Origin: ATM1 sp003577165
GTDB lineage: Bacteria; Armatimonadota; Fimbriimonadia; Fimbriimonadales; ATM1
Assembly: GCA_030263715.1 (NCBI GenBank)
Contig: SZPM01000001.1
Span: 124,001-188,000 of the forward strand
Direction of reading: 5' to 3'
DNA length: 64,000 bases
Of this stretch, positions 17,201 to 25,375 are shown in pieces; position 1 is the first letter of the stretch, and each line of letters opens with the position of its first letter. The position numbers were made by a program, and so were the translations under genes. The notes below the pieces were generated by a model, which was not told where the DNA came from, ran no database searches, and saw nothing but the letters and a program-made list of their open reading frames with translations.

Positions 17201-17338
17201 GCGAACCACTCGCAGTACATCGAAGCCGGAACGAAGCAAGTTCGTCTCAGGATCGAACTTCGAAGAATACTCTCCGCGTCGGCCGGACAGCGGCCGGCTG
17301 CAAAAGTGGACGAAGTGAAGATCCTGACGTCGTACTAA
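14291..17338 (+). CDS. Large exported protein of unknown function, probably beta-propeller-like
   Basis: 1015 residues beginning with a short hydrophobic signal (MILLACAALFAAA). The first ~420 residues read as repeated beta-strand blocks of the form DGFALVW / GVAVAWSE / DAIVVAWN / GAFAIAWSG, typical of propeller blades. A second region (about 455-860) has DPHLACGPNQLVAMTNGAIAFFD, FDPEVIYDPHSGRFFAMAC and WGDYSGCVVDPADDRTFWG, a pattern I know from secreted proteins with no assigned function. The last ~130 residues look like a separate beta domain. GGGGAGG six bases before ATG gives a clear start. No catalytic motif is visible. Surface adhesion or polymer binding is possible but unproven. Confidence 0.8.
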   Translation: MILLACAALFAAAHPTDFRNALATQIAERDYYRIDGRASSYTPGAQTEPAMTGLNDGFALVWESRRQAEGRPAAILRTFSRHGAPLASEDPISSHPGFGSQRPAVTLLKGDVVVGYESMLRDGSGNGVFIENGLVGGATRGEQSDLVLAAEGQRGLAAWTTQVSRFERRIAVRPLDARGAPHGEVRVLPADQGESCVVPSIAPLRDGFLLAYQKFAANGSPAGIWVRRLTVAGTPVGEPVKLSATGVEPTVSRLSKGVAVAWSEPSSSGNFRGAFALLDEKERAGGRAVRTPRQNGSQTAASVAEFGRDAIVVAWNLRADDRRSIYFSVYDRGGRQRTEPILATSSNDAVMAEGTGRQRIADLGNGAFAIAWSGNADLGDDNSANFTIWTPASEMTTREMATLRSYEHADPGRPHTISATEDVKFVTEAAVPHDPPTFDPRLREDPWGPILPTGDETGFIGIPSTGWTPPDPHLACGPNQLVAMTNGAIAFFDKDGTKTFQDEIENTFGFWGALGPGNFVFDPEVIYDPHSGRFFAMACERTNGSFFLLAVSDDSNPNGNWHKYRLNVSGLAGNDIDSPNISADANNIYLTADFFTGGQKYLVYILRKSELLVGAAPVTRSFLQTGTQSYGLPVMYDAAAPAQYMIEHFEASNNTSVRLWAILDPMGAPSLTSFSLTVPAYGPPEDPPSQGTTARPETFDSRFWSCVYRNGSLWATHHVNSSRVRARWYEIAMRGWPNSGQTPLLVQSGEVDPGGTVRTFFSSISVDAVGNAAVVCARSSPSEFISMFRAVRRVSDALGTMPHTAIIKQNTDAYSGTRWGDYSGCVVDPADDRTFWGHHEWSQAGAWRTWIAPFVGPPTLDEEPITQIIPMLAGSIVGGLPEIAASDDGFLVVNPAPVVPDPNFASRVDYVTTVPFLNLLTLGFRVEGRVDSGVGEYRVLLLNRTTGLYDLMATSSAGFGSDVILTSGGVANHSQYIEAGTKQVRLRIELRRILSASAGQRPAAKVDEVKILTSY

Positions 17339-17348
17339 CGACCAGGTT

Positions 17349-17366
17349 ATTTCGCTTTAGCGAAAT
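17349..17366. other. Perfect inverted repeat spanning the korB stop codon
   Basis: ATTTCGC-TTTA-GCGAAAT sits in the gap between the convergent 14291 gene and korB, with the korB TAA inside it. It may act as a weak bidirectional terminator, but neither side has a clear U-tract. Confidence 0.3.
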
Positions 17367-18412
17367 CTCTCTTGCAGTTTGGCCAACTCGGCGCTGCCGG
17401 GGCACAGCCTCTCGTACGGCATCTGTGTGAGCGGCGTGTCCACCGTTCCGAGTTGCTCCGTCATGTCCTGCGCGTCGGGCGAGACATACAGAAGGCCTGT
17501 GACGATCTCGCCTTCCTTCTGGCGCTCACGAATGTAAGCGTAAGCGTTGGCTCGATCCGACATGTCGTAGTCCTCGGCCACCTTTCGTAGGCGAATCGTC
17601 GCTCCGTCATGGAGTTCGACGATTCTCTGCTCGCCCGGGCCGTACTCAGCGGTGATCTGCTTCTGCGGCAGCACGAAATCTGTTTGGACGACCTCGACTT
17701 GATGCTCACGGGTGTAGCGGTAACTCTTCGTCGAACCCTCGTGATCGTTGAAAGTGACGCACGGTGAAATGACGTCAACGAATGCGAACCCCTTGTGCAT
17801 CAGGCCGGCCTTCAAGATCGGCACCAACTGGTCCTTGTCGCCGGAGAAACTGCGGGCAACGAAGGTTGCGCCGAGCGTCAAGGCGAGCAGTACGCTGTCG
17901 ATCGCTTCGCTCGTGTTGGCTTGGCCTCGCTTGCTCGTGCTTCCCGGGTCCGCGGACGCTGAAAACTGCCCCTTGGTGAGGCCGTACACGCCGTTGTTTT
18001 CCAACACGTAGAGCATGTTGAGATTCCGGCGAATGGCGTGGCAAAGTTGACCGAGGCCGATGGAGAGTGAGTCGCCATCACCAGAGACGCCGATCAGCAT
18101 CAGATCGCTATTCGCGGCGCCGGCTCCCGTTGCAACCGACGGCATTCGGCCGTGGACGCTGTTGAAACCGTGCGCTTCGCGCAGGAAATAGGCCGGAGTC
18201 TTCGAGGAGCAACCGATGCCGGAGAGTTTCGCGACTCGATGCGGTTCGACGTCCAGTTCCCAAAACGACTGAATGATGGCTGCCGTGATGGAGTCGTGTC
18301 CGCATCCCGCGCAGAGGGTCGTGATCACGCCCTCGTAGTCTCTCCTCGTCAGTCCGATCGCGTTCTTCTTGAGGAGCGGATGATGAACTTTGGGTTTCGG
18401 GACGTAACTCAC
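17357..18412 (-). CDS. korB: 2-oxoacid:ferredoxin oxidoreductase, beta subunit (TPP-binding)
   Basis: 351 residues. It binds thiamine diphosphate and decarboxylates a 2-oxoacid, probably 2-oxoglutarate, passing electrons to ferredoxin. Evidence: LCAGCGHD with C34 and C37, GIGCSS with C68, the TPP/Mg motif GDGDS (111-115) through LENNGVYGLTKGQ, and DVISPCVTFND. The GTG start overlaps the korA stop (GTGA) and has GGGAGG six bases upstream inside korA. It is the last gene of a three-gene operon. The sequence resembles KorB more than pyruvate-type enzymes, but the substrate is inferred. Confidence 0.92.
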   Translation of the reverse strand: MSYVPKPKVHHPLLKKNAIGLTRRDYEGVITTLCAGCGHDSITAAIIQSFWELDVEPHRVAKLSGIGCSSKTPAYFLREAHGFNSVHGRMPSVATGAGAANSDLMLIGVSGDGDSLSIGLGQLCHAIRRNLNMLYVLENNGVYGLTKGQFSASADPGSTSKRGQANTSEAIDSVLLALTLGATFVARSFSGDKDQLVPILKAGLMHKGFAFVDVISPCVTFNDHEGSTKSYRYTREHQVEVVQTDFVLPQKQITAEYGPGEQRIVELHDGATIRLRKVAEDYDMSDRANAYAYIRERQKEGEIVTGLLYVSPDAQDMTEQLGTVDTPLTQMPYERLCPGSAELAKLQERFR

Positions 18413-20205
18413 GACTTGCCTCCCATCTGCCCCAGCACGCCGTCTACGACGTGTTTCGCGCTCATCGGCAGTCCGGCGTAGTATCGGACCGACTTGAGTT
18501 TCTCACTCGCTACACCGGTCTCGAGGAGCAGCAGGCTCCTCATTTGACCGTCGCGATTCTGTTCGACGACGAAGTTCACTTCGTGAGAGTTGAGGAACTC
18601 GCCGACGGCATCGGAGAAGGGGAATCCGCGTATTCGCATATAGTCGACTGGAAATCCTCGATCCACGAAGGCGTCGATCGCCTCCGCGCACGCGGCATGG
18701 CAACTGCCTACCGTCACGACGCCGACACCGTTTCCGTTGGATCGGATTTCGGGTGGTGGGACCTCGCTGGCAGCGTTCTGGACCTTCCTCGCGAGGCGAT
18801 CCATCACTTCTTGATACTCGGCCGAGTCCTCGGTGTAGCCGCCGTACTTGTTGTGGCCCGAACCTCTCGTAAAATACGCTCCCCTTGGATGCGCGCCGGG
18901 CAGTGTGCGATACGGGACTCCGTCGCCGTCCACGTCCAGGTACCGGAAGAAGTTGGTTGCCTGCTCGAGTTGCTCTGCAGAGAGCACCTTTCCGCGGTCG
19001 GGCACGTACGAGTCGTCCCATTCCAATTTCGGGACCATCCAGTCGTTCATGCCGATGTCGAGGTCACTGAGAACGAGAACCGGCGTTTGGAATCGCTCGG
19101 CTAAGTCGAAGGACTTCACCGCCATCTCAAACGCCTCTCGCGGGTCACAAGGGTAGAGGCAGATGTGCTTCGTGTCACCGTGGGATGCGTAGGCGCACAG
19201 CAAAATGTCACCTTGCTGAGTTCGCGTCGGCATTCCCGTCGAGGGGCCAGTTCTCTGCACGTCGAATACAACGGCGGGAATCTCGGCGTAATACGCGAGG
19301 CCTAAGAATTCGTTCATCAGAGAGATGCCGGGGCCTGACGTTGGGGTGAACGCGCGTGCGCCTGCCCAACTTGCTCCGATCACGATGCCGATCGCCGCGA
19401 GCTCGTCTTCTGCCTGAACGATCGCAAAGTTGTTCTTGCCAGTCTCCGGGTCCTTTCGGTACCTCTGGCAGAACCCGTTGAAGCCCTCCATGAGCGAAGT
19501 CGCAGGAGTGATCGGATACCACGCTCCGACGGTCGCTCCCGCGTAAACGCACCCGAGGGCGGCGGCCGTATTCCCGTCGATCAGGATCGAATCCGCAGTG
19601 GCGTCCATCTTCTCCAAGCGGATCGGAAGTGGACAGGTGAAGTTCGCCTTGGCGAATTTGTAACCCAAATCAATGGCGCGCTGGTTGGATTCGAGAAGCG
19701 CGGCTTTCTTCCCGTACTTTTCTCGCGTGAGCTGAACGAGGATTTCCTCGTCTATGTCCAAAAGCGCGCCCAGTGCGCCGACGTAGGCGATGTTCTTCAT
19801 CAAGATGCGTTCCCGCACTCCAGAAAACGTCTCGTTGCACATCTGCGCCAGCGGGATGCCGATGTAGCAGATGTCCTCTCGTTGGCCTTCCTCGTCAAGG
19901 GGTCGAGAAGAGTCGTAGATCAGCCAGCCCCCTGGACGCACTTCCTTCACATCTTGATTGAAAGTGTGAGCGTTCAGCGCCAGAATCATGTCGAATTCGG
20001 GCGTGCGGGCTGTGTAGCCGTTCTTGTTAACTCGAATCTCATACCAGGTCGGCAAACCTTGGATGTTGGAGGGAAACAGGTTCTTTCCGGTCACGGGAAT
20101 TCCCATGCGAAAGATCGCCTGCATGATGAGGGAGTTTGCGCTGGCCGATCCTGTGCCGTTTGGCGTTGCGATTTTGAACGCGAAATCGTTGATTCTGGGT
20201 TTCAT
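18409..20205 (-). CDS. korA: 2-oxoacid:ferredoxin oxidoreductase, fused gamma-alpha subunit
   Basis: 598 residues. The N-terminal gamma domain (about 1-190) has GTGSASANSLIMQAIFRMGI. The alpha domain starts near residue 205, with the pyrimidine-binding YPITPATSLMEG signature and the TSGPGISLMNEFLGLAYYAE segment. A C-terminal domain (FVVEQNRDGQ) completes it. This gamma-alpha fusion is common for KorA. The ATG overlaps the upstream flavoprotein stop (ATGA), so the start at 20205 is firm, though the frame is open further. With korB it forms the catalytic enzyme. Confidence 0.93.
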   Translation of the reverse strand: MKPRINDFAFKIATPNGTGSASANSLIMQAIFRMGIPVTGKNLFPSNIQGLPTWYEIRVNKNGYTARTPEFDMILALNAHTFNQDVKEVRPGGWLIYDSSRPLDEEGQREDICYIGIPLAQMCNETFSGVRERILMKNIAYVGALGALLDIDEEILVQLTREKYGKKAALLESNQRAIDLGYKFAKANFTCPLPIRLEKMDATADSILIDGNTAAALGCVYAGATVGAWYPITPATSLMEGFNGFCQRYRKDPETGKNNFAIVQAEDELAAIGIVIGASWAGARAFTPTSGPGISLMNEFLGLAYYAEIPAVVFDVQRTGPSTGMPTRTQQGDILLCAYASHGDTKHICLYPCDPREAFEMAVKSFDLAERFQTPVLVLSDLDIGMNDWMVPKLEWDDSYVPDRGKVLSAEQLEQATNFFRYLDVDGDGVPYRTLPGAHPRGAYFTRGSGHNKYGGYTEDSAEYQEVMDRLARKVQNAASEVPPPEIRSNGNGVGVVTVGSCHAACAEAIDAFVDRGFPVDYMRIRGFPFSDAVGEFLNSHEVNFVVEQNRDGQMRSLLLLETGVASEKLKSVRYYAGLPMSAKHVVDGVLGQMGGKS

Positions 20206-22016
20206 TGGGCGGTTGATACTTCGAGAGTGCGCAGTTTGCTGTCCGGGACCGGGCGACCCGCATAGGGAAGGTGTAAGACGAACTTTCTCATGTCCCAGGC
20301 GTAGGTGGGGCAACGCTCCGCACACAATCCGCAGTGGAGGCAGATGTTCTCATCTTTGACCATGACGCGTCCCGTTTGAGCGAGCGGGCCTGAGACGAAG
20401 ATCGGCTGGTTGGCTTCCTCCGCTGGCGCGGTAAGTCTCTCTCGCAGGTCTGTTTCTTCGCCGTTGTGTGTGATGGTCAGGCAGTCAGTGGGGCAGATGT
20501 CTATGCACGCATCGCACTCGATACATAGAGAATCCGTAAAGTGGGTTTGCACGTCACAGTTCAGGCACCGCTCGACTTCCGCGCGAGTCTGTTCCGGTGT
20601 GAAACCCTCCTCGACCTCGATGGTCATCTTCGAGAATCGGAAGGGCATCTCGACGTGCTTCATCTTCTGTCGAGCCGCCGGGTCGTACTCATTGCTATAC
20701 GACCACTCGTGGAGGCCCATTTTCGTGCTGGCCAGAGTTTGGCCAACGGGGGGGCGGTCCGTTATCTGGAGTCCTGAGCAGTATTGGTGAATCGAGATGG
20801 CCGCTTGGTGCCCGTGTTCGACTGCCCAGATGATGTTCTCCGGACCCCAGGCTGCGTCTCCACCGAAGAAGACTCCCTCGCGAGTGGACATGAAAGTCTT
20901 CTTGTCGACGATCGGCATGTCCCATTCCCCGAACTCAACTCCGATGTCGCGCTCGATCCAGGGGAACGCGTTCTCCTGACCGATCGCGAGGATGACCGTG
21001 TCGCACGGGATGATCTCTCTGCCCGCCGGTTCCTGCACGAGTTTTCCGTTCACCTCGCTGGAGTGGAACTTGTCGAACTCCATGGCGACCAACTTTCCGT
21101 TTTCGACGATGAACCGAACCGGAGACAGGTTTTCAAGAATCTGGATGCCCTCTTCCTCAGCATCTTCGAGTTCCCAGGGAGATGCTTTGAAGTACTTTCT
21201 CGTCTTTCGCGCGATGACTTTCACTTCGCTCGCGCCGAAACGGCGCGCCGAGCGGCAGCAGTCCATCGCTGTGTTCCCGACGCCGATGATCAGAACTCGA
21301 TCACCAACGGAGTCGACGTGGCCGAAGTGAATCGAAGCAAGCCATTCGATGCCGATGAACACTTGGTCGGAATCGTGTCTGCCGGGCAGGTCTAGTTCTT
21401 TGCCCTTTGGCGCGCCGCTTCCCACGAACACTGCATCGTGTTCCTCGGCATCCAGCAGAGCCTTAAGCGAGTCGATCCGCGTGTTGTATCGGACTTCGAC
21501 TCCCATGTCGAGGATGTATCCGATTTCTTCGTCGAGAACGGACTCGGGCAGCCGGAAGGAGGGGATGTTGATTCGCATGAGGCCGCCTGGCTTCGGCCCC
21601 GCCTCGAAGATCGTACAGTGGTAGCCGAGCGGAGCCAAGTCGTTGGCAACCGTGAGCGACGCGGGCCCTGCCCCGATGAGGGCAATCTTCTTCCCGTTCT
21701 TCTGCTTTGGAGGCCTGGGCAGTCGGGATGCGATGTCGGACTTGTGGTCTGCACAGACCCTCTTGAGCCTGCAGATGGCGACGGGCTTGCCGTCGACGCG
21801 GGTCCTTCTGCAGGCAGGTTCGCAGGGGCGGTCGCAAGTCCGGCCGAGGATGCCCGGGAACACGTTCGACTCCCGGTTCAGAAGGTAGGCGTCATCGTAT
21901 CGGCCCTGAGCGATCAGTCGGATGTACTCTGGGACGTTCGTGTGCGCCGGACAGGCCCATTGGCAATCGACTACCCTGTGATAGTAGTTGGGATCGCCAA
22001 CATCCGTGCGCTCCAT
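20202..22016 (-). CDS. GltD-like NAD(P)/FAD oxidoreductase with ferredoxin domains
   Basis: 604 residues, head of the kor operon. It resembles the glutamate synthase small subunit and NfnB: an N-terminal Fe-S region (C18, C22, C61, C65, C69; TCDRPCEPACRR), an FAD-binding IALIGAGPASL near 111, a NAD(P) fold around VLIIGVGNTAMDC, and FFGGDAAWGP. The C-terminus adds two 4Fe-4S motifs, CIECDACIDICP and CLHCGLCAERCP. Its place before korA-korB suggests that it moves electrons between NAD(P)H and the ferredoxin used by Kor. The ATG at 22016 has no Shine-Dalgarno; CATAAT lies ten bases upstream, so the leader would be about three bases. Confidence 0.87.
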   Translation of the reverse strand: MERTDVGDPNYYHRVVDCQWACPAHTNVPEYIRLIAQGRYDDAYLLNRESNVFPGILGRTCDRPCEPACRRTRVDGKPVAICRLKRVCADHKSDIASRLPRPPKQKNGKKIALIGAGPASLTVANDLAPLGYHCTIFEAGPKPGGLMRINIPSFRLPESVLDEEIGYILDMGVEVRYNTRIDSLKALLDAEEHDAVFVGSGAPKGKELDLPGRHDSDQVFIGIEWLASIHFGHVDSVGDRVLIIGVGNTAMDCCRSARRFGASEVKVIARKTRKYFKASPWELEDAEEEGIQILENLSPVRFIVENGKLVAMEFDKFHSSEVNGKLVQEPAGREIIPCDTVILAIGQENAFPWIERDIGVEFGEWDMPIVDKKTFMSTREGVFFGGDAAWGPENIIWAVEHGHQAAISIHQYCSGLQITDRPPVGQTLASTKMGLHEWSYSNEYDPAARQKMKHVEMPFRFSKMTIEVEEGFTPEQTRAEVERCLNCDVQTHFTDSLCIECDACIDICPTDCLTITHNGEETDLRERLTAPAEEANQPIFVSGPLAQTGRVMVKDENICLHCGLCAERCPTYAWDMRKFVLHLPYAGRPVPDSKLRTLEVSTAQ

Positions 22017-22184
22017 TATAGTTGTGATTATGCGCCAAAGGTCGCCGCGCCTTCTGGGTTTTTGAGCCGATTTTGAGGCTAATTCATGAGAGGGCGCGAA
22101 TTCCGGCCCCCACCCCAAGCGCGGCCTTCCAGAGGGAGTCGGGGATCGCTTCAGGGACCGGATGAACGTTGATGACGAGACCGG

Positions 22185-23165
22185 TTAGCCTTTGCGCTTC
22201 AAGTCCGCGAGGCGCATCTTCATGTCCATCTTCACCTCGGTGGTCATGGCGTCGGCTTGGCTCACGGTCGTTCCCTGGGTCTCGATCGTCAGAGGAAGCC
22301 CCGTCGTCATGTCGATTTCCGCTGTCCCTTTCGATTCGATGGTCTGAGTGAGAGTGGCCGGTCCGTTCTGAGTGGTCACGTGAGCGGTCATCTTGCCGGA
22401 CATCGTGATCGCGAGAACTGCGATCCTGCGGTCTTTGGACTTCGCGATGCTCACGACTCGGAACTTCATGGGCAGTTTGCCGCCTTCGATGCTGTCGACC
22501 GGCAGTCCCCCTCTGAGCAGGCTCTTGCCGACGTCCACGGTCGTGCTCCACTGCTGACCGGGGCGAATCTGATCCTCCGGGTATTTGAGTCCGAGGAACC
22601 CGATCTCCATTGCCGTGATGGCGCTGGCCACGAGGGCGGTGAACGATTGCGAGGAACCTCGAGGAGCGGTCTTCAGGCGGAGATTGCTGGCCTGAGCGTA
22701 CGGCGTGTAGTCGCCTTCGAGGACGACGCCGCGCATCTGGGCGACGGACTGTTCGAGCGCCTTCTTCGTGTTCTCGTCGCCTTGAACGTTCGACTCGATC
22801 TTTGTGTTTCGAAACTCGATGTGCATGTCAGGGCCATCTTTGGCGACGACGGTAACGACCTGCGTTGCGCTCTGGTCCGCGATCGTCTCCATTTTCTGAC
22901 CGGTCCCCGACACGGTGACGATGCTGTGGGTTCGGGTCGCGGTCTCATACGTCGCCTCGTCGCCCACACGCAGGGCGAGGCGGAGTTCGTTCCCCTGTGG
23001 CTGGATGTCGACCGGCGGCTTGCGGGGCTTCTCCTTCTCCGGCTGACTTGCGACGGCAGACGCAGGCTCAGTAACCCCGGCCGAGGTCTCGGTCGTGTCG
23101 GACTTCCCACCGCAAGAAGCGATGAGGAGAGGTACGAGAGCAAGCGCAGCGATCCGGCCGTGCAT
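22185..23165 (-). CDS. Lipoprotein of unknown function
   Basis: 326 residues. The N-terminal MHGRIAALALVPLLIASC ends in a lipobox, so the mature protein is anchored at that cysteine. A Thr/Ser/Pro/Lys-rich linker leads to a beta-rich domain with LALRVGDEATYETATR, PGQQWSTTVDV and KGTAEIDMTTGLPLTIETQG. The architecture resembles the exported protein at 36237 (threshold-and-tryptophan segment, then a strand ending the domain), suggesting a shared fold; DUF6263-type proteins are a possible match. Its ATG is four bases past the stop of the upstream lipoprotein gene. A GTG at 23180 would add five residues. Confidence 0.75.
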   Translation of the reverse strand: MHGRIAALALVPLLIASCGGKSDTTETSAGVTEPASAVASQPEKEKPRKPPVDIQPQGNELRLALRVGDEATYETATRTHSIVTVSGTGQKMETIADQSATQVVTVVAKDGPDMHIEFRNTKIESNVQGDENTKKALEQSVAQMRGVVLEGDYTPYAQASNLRLKTAPRGSSQSFTALVASAITAMEIGFLGLKYPEDQIRPGQQWSTTVDVGKSLLRGGLPVDSIEGGKLPMKFRVVSIAKSKDRRIAVLAITMSGKMTAHVTTQNGPATLTQTIESKGTAEIDMTTGLPLTIETQGTTVSQADAMTTEVKMDMKMRLADLKRKG

Positions 23166-23169
23166 CCGG

Positions 23170-23544
23170 CTACTCGCCACCGGAGCCCGACTTCGCTTTA
23201 GGCGGCGCGGCTGACGGAGTGATCGGCTTGGGGTCCTTGCCGAGCGGGGTCACCGTGACCTTGATGGGGCCGTGGGAACTCTCGGTCTCCACCACCTTCT
23301 CGCCGTCTTGCTGCGGCTCGACGTCTTTGGGATCCTCCGCCTTCGCGGTGGACTTGGGTTCCTGCGGGGACTTGGCCGGGGCGCGCTTCAGCGGCACCGC
23401 CTTGGCAGGCTTCGGGACCGACCCGGCAACGGACCCTGGCGCGGCGTCGCGGGAACCGTTCGCCTGGTTGCCAGCGATCCCGTTGCAGCCGACGAGGGCC
23501 ACGGCGAGGGAGATTGAGACGATCAGGCGGCTTGCAGGGCACAT
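23170..23544 (-). CDS. Small lipoprotein with a low-complexity tail
   Basis: 124 residues. MCPASRLIVSISLAVALVGC is a lipoprotein signal with a lipobox. The rest is almost all Pro, Lys, Ala, Glu and Ser, with no globular domain visible; such tails can span peptidoglycan. It is co-transcribed with the next lipoprotein. Two ATGs nine bases apart (23553 and 23544) compete. The second has AAATAT seven bases before it and gives the tighter signal peptide. Confidence 0.65.
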   Translation of the reverse strand: MCPASRLIVSISLAVALVGCNGIAGNQANGSRDAAPGSVAGSVPKPAKAVPLKRAPAKSPQEPKSTAKAEDPKDVEPQQDGEKVVETESSHGPIKVTVTPLGKDPKPITPSAAPPKAKSGSGGE

Positions 23545-23707
23545 AGTCCACATATTTTGACGCCGTCGCGGCCGCTGATGTGCTCGGAAGTTCTGAAACG
23601 TCGCGGGGACGAAGATCTGGCGACGCTCCATGCCGGCAAAGTTGACAGTCCGAACGCGGCCCGAAATCCGTCCCGCCTGGCGCAGGGAGAAGGCGCGCGC
23701 GAGTCGG

Positions 23708-23713
23708 TAGAAT
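23708..23713 (+). promoter_or_regulatory. -10 hexamer TAGAAT, leaderless start of the aldehyde dehydrogenase gene
   Basis: TAGAAT, then CCGGTC, then ATG. The hexamer is the same as before uvrC and mfd. Confidence 0.6.
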
Positions 23714-23719
23714 CCGGTC

Positions 23720-25255
23720 ATGGCAACCTTAGCGCCTGAGACGAAGGGTTCCGGTTTCGAACCGACATACGCGCTGAACTTCGTCAACGGAGAATGGAAG
23801 GAATCTGCTTCCGGCGCGCGATTTGAGAGCGTCAACCCGGCGAACGTGAGTGAGATCGTCGGCACGGCCCCCGAGTCCGTGGCAGCCGACATCGAGGAAG
23901 CGGTGCGCGCAGCGCGGGCCGCATTTCCGAAGTGGGCTTCGACGAGTTGGGTGCGGCGCGCAGAGATCCTCGACAACTTCGCTCAACTCATCAAACGAGA
24001 CCTCGAAGCGATGAGCCGCCTGATCACCCGCGAGTGCGGAAAGCCGATCAACGAAGGCCGCGCCGACGCGATCGAGAGTTTGCACATGGTGCAATTCGCC
24101 GCAGGGCTCGGAAGGCTCCCAATCGGAGATTGCATCAGCAGCGAGATTCCAGAAAAGGACGCGTACATCCGCCGCAAGCCGAAGGGTGTCGTCGCGTGCG
24201 TCAGCCCGTGGAACTTCCCGATGGCGATCCCCTTGTGGGAGATGACTCCAACTCTCGTTGCGGGCAACACCGTGATTCTGAAGCCCAGCGAAGAGACGCC
24301 CATCTGCGCGAACTATCTCTTCAGGCTCATGGAAGAGGCTGGATTCCCTAAAGGCGTCATCAACATCGTGCACGGCAAAGGAGAAACGGCCGGCGACGCT
24401 CTTTGCCGACACCCGGACGTCGACGTCGTTCTCTTCACGGGCAGTTATCAAGTCGGCAAGTTGGTCCAGCGGAACGCTGCAGCGGAAGCGCACAAGTTCG
24501 TGGCCACTGAAATGGGCGGGAAGAACGCGGTCCTCGTCCTCGACGACGCCGACTTGAACATTGCGGTTCCCGCTGGCGTTCTTTCAGCGTTCAAGACCTC
24601 GGGCCAACGTTGCGTTACCAGCAACCGGATCATCGTCGACAAAAAGATCGTGGATGAGTACCAAAAGCGATTTCTCGACATGACGGATAGGATTCGAATC
24701 GGAAACGGCCTTCAAGAAGACGTCTTCATGGGTCCCTTGATTAACAAGGAAGGCGTGGAGAAGTACAAGCGTCATAATGCGAAGGCGATCGAGGAAGGCG
24801 CGGTTGTGTTGCGCGAAGGCGGCGAACTGACGGATGGCGATTACGCCAACGGCCACTTCGTGAAGCCGTTCGTCTATCGAATGGATTACCGTCCTGGAAC
24901 GTTTTCCCTGCGGGAAGAGGCGTTCAGCCCACATGTCGCTATCATCCCGGTTGACGGAGTGGAAGAGGCCGTCCGCGTTTACAACGACACGGATTACGGC
25001 TTGGCTATGGCGGTGATCACTGAGGACTACAGGAAGTGGCGTTACGTTCGCGACCACGCTGAGTACGGCCTGGGATATGTGAACCTCCCCAGCATCGGGG
25101 CGGAAGTTCACCTACCGTTTGGCGGGGTCAAAAACTCCGGCAACGGCCATCCGTCCGCGGAGGGCCTGATCGAATCCGTGACTCACAGGGTCGCGTTCAC
25201 TGTCAATCATGCCAGGGAGATTGTGATGGCCCAAGGACTGAGCGCGAAAGTTTAG
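23720..25255 (+). CDS. Aldehyde dehydrogenase family protein
   Basis: 511-residue NAD(P)-dependent dehydrogenase that oxidises an aldehyde to the acid. The catalytic pair is clear: E264 in VATEMGGKN and C298 in TSGQRCVTSNR. VSPWNFPMAIPLW and LKPSEETP line the cofactor site, and VHLPFGGVKNSGNG is the C-terminal signature. Possible roles include semialdehyde or 1-pyrroline-5-carboxylate oxidation; the sequence does not settle the substrate. It stands alone, with a leaderless-type start and its own terminator. Confidence 0.9.
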   Translation: MATLAPETKGSGFEPTYALNFVNGEWKESASGARFESVNPANVSEIVGTAPESVAADIEEAVRAARAAFPKWASTSWVRRAEILDNFAQLIKRDLEAMSRLITRECGKPINEGRADAIESLHMVQFAAGLGRLPIGDCISSEIPEKDAYIRRKPKGVVACVSPWNFPMAIPLWEMTPTLVAGNTVILKPSEETPICANYLFRLMEEAGFPKGVINIVHGKGETAGDALCRHPDVDVVLFTGSYQVGKLVQRNAAAEAHKFVATEMGGKNAVLVLDDADLNIAVPAGVLSAFKTSGQRCVTSNRIIVDKKIVDEYQKRFLDMTDRIRIGNGLQEDVFMGPLINKEGVEKYKRHNAKAIEEGAVVLREGGELTDGDYANGHFVKPFVYRMDYRPGTFSLREEAFSPHVAIIPVDGVEEAVRVYNDTDYGLAMAVITEDYRKWRYVRDHAEYGLGYVNLPSIGAEVHLPFGGVKNSGNGHPSAEGLIESVTHRVAFTVNHAREIVMAQGLSAKV

Positions 25256-25269
25256 GGCCGTAGCGAGAG

Positions 25270-25314
25270 CGAAAGTGTGAGGAAGCCGGCAGATGTGCCG
25301 GCTTCTTCGCTTTT
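25270..25314 (+). terminator. Rho-independent terminator after the aldehyde dehydrogenase gene
   Basis: GAAGCCGGC (25282-25290) pairs with GCCGGCTTC (25297-25305) around a six-base loop, and GCGAA/TTCGC extends the stem. CTTTT follows. Confidence 0.75.
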
Positions 25315-25375
25315 GATCGCCGGAAGCCTCAGCCAGCTGAAGAGGGGCTTTGTCGCCTGCCGACAATCCAGATAG

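Noticed and set aside
22084..22184. Protein-like tail (ending with an alanine/glycine-rich hydrophobic segment) in the gap after the 22185 lipoprotein
   Set aside because: It belongs to a frame overlapping the lipoprotein gene, with no start codon or Shine-Dalgarno inside the gap.
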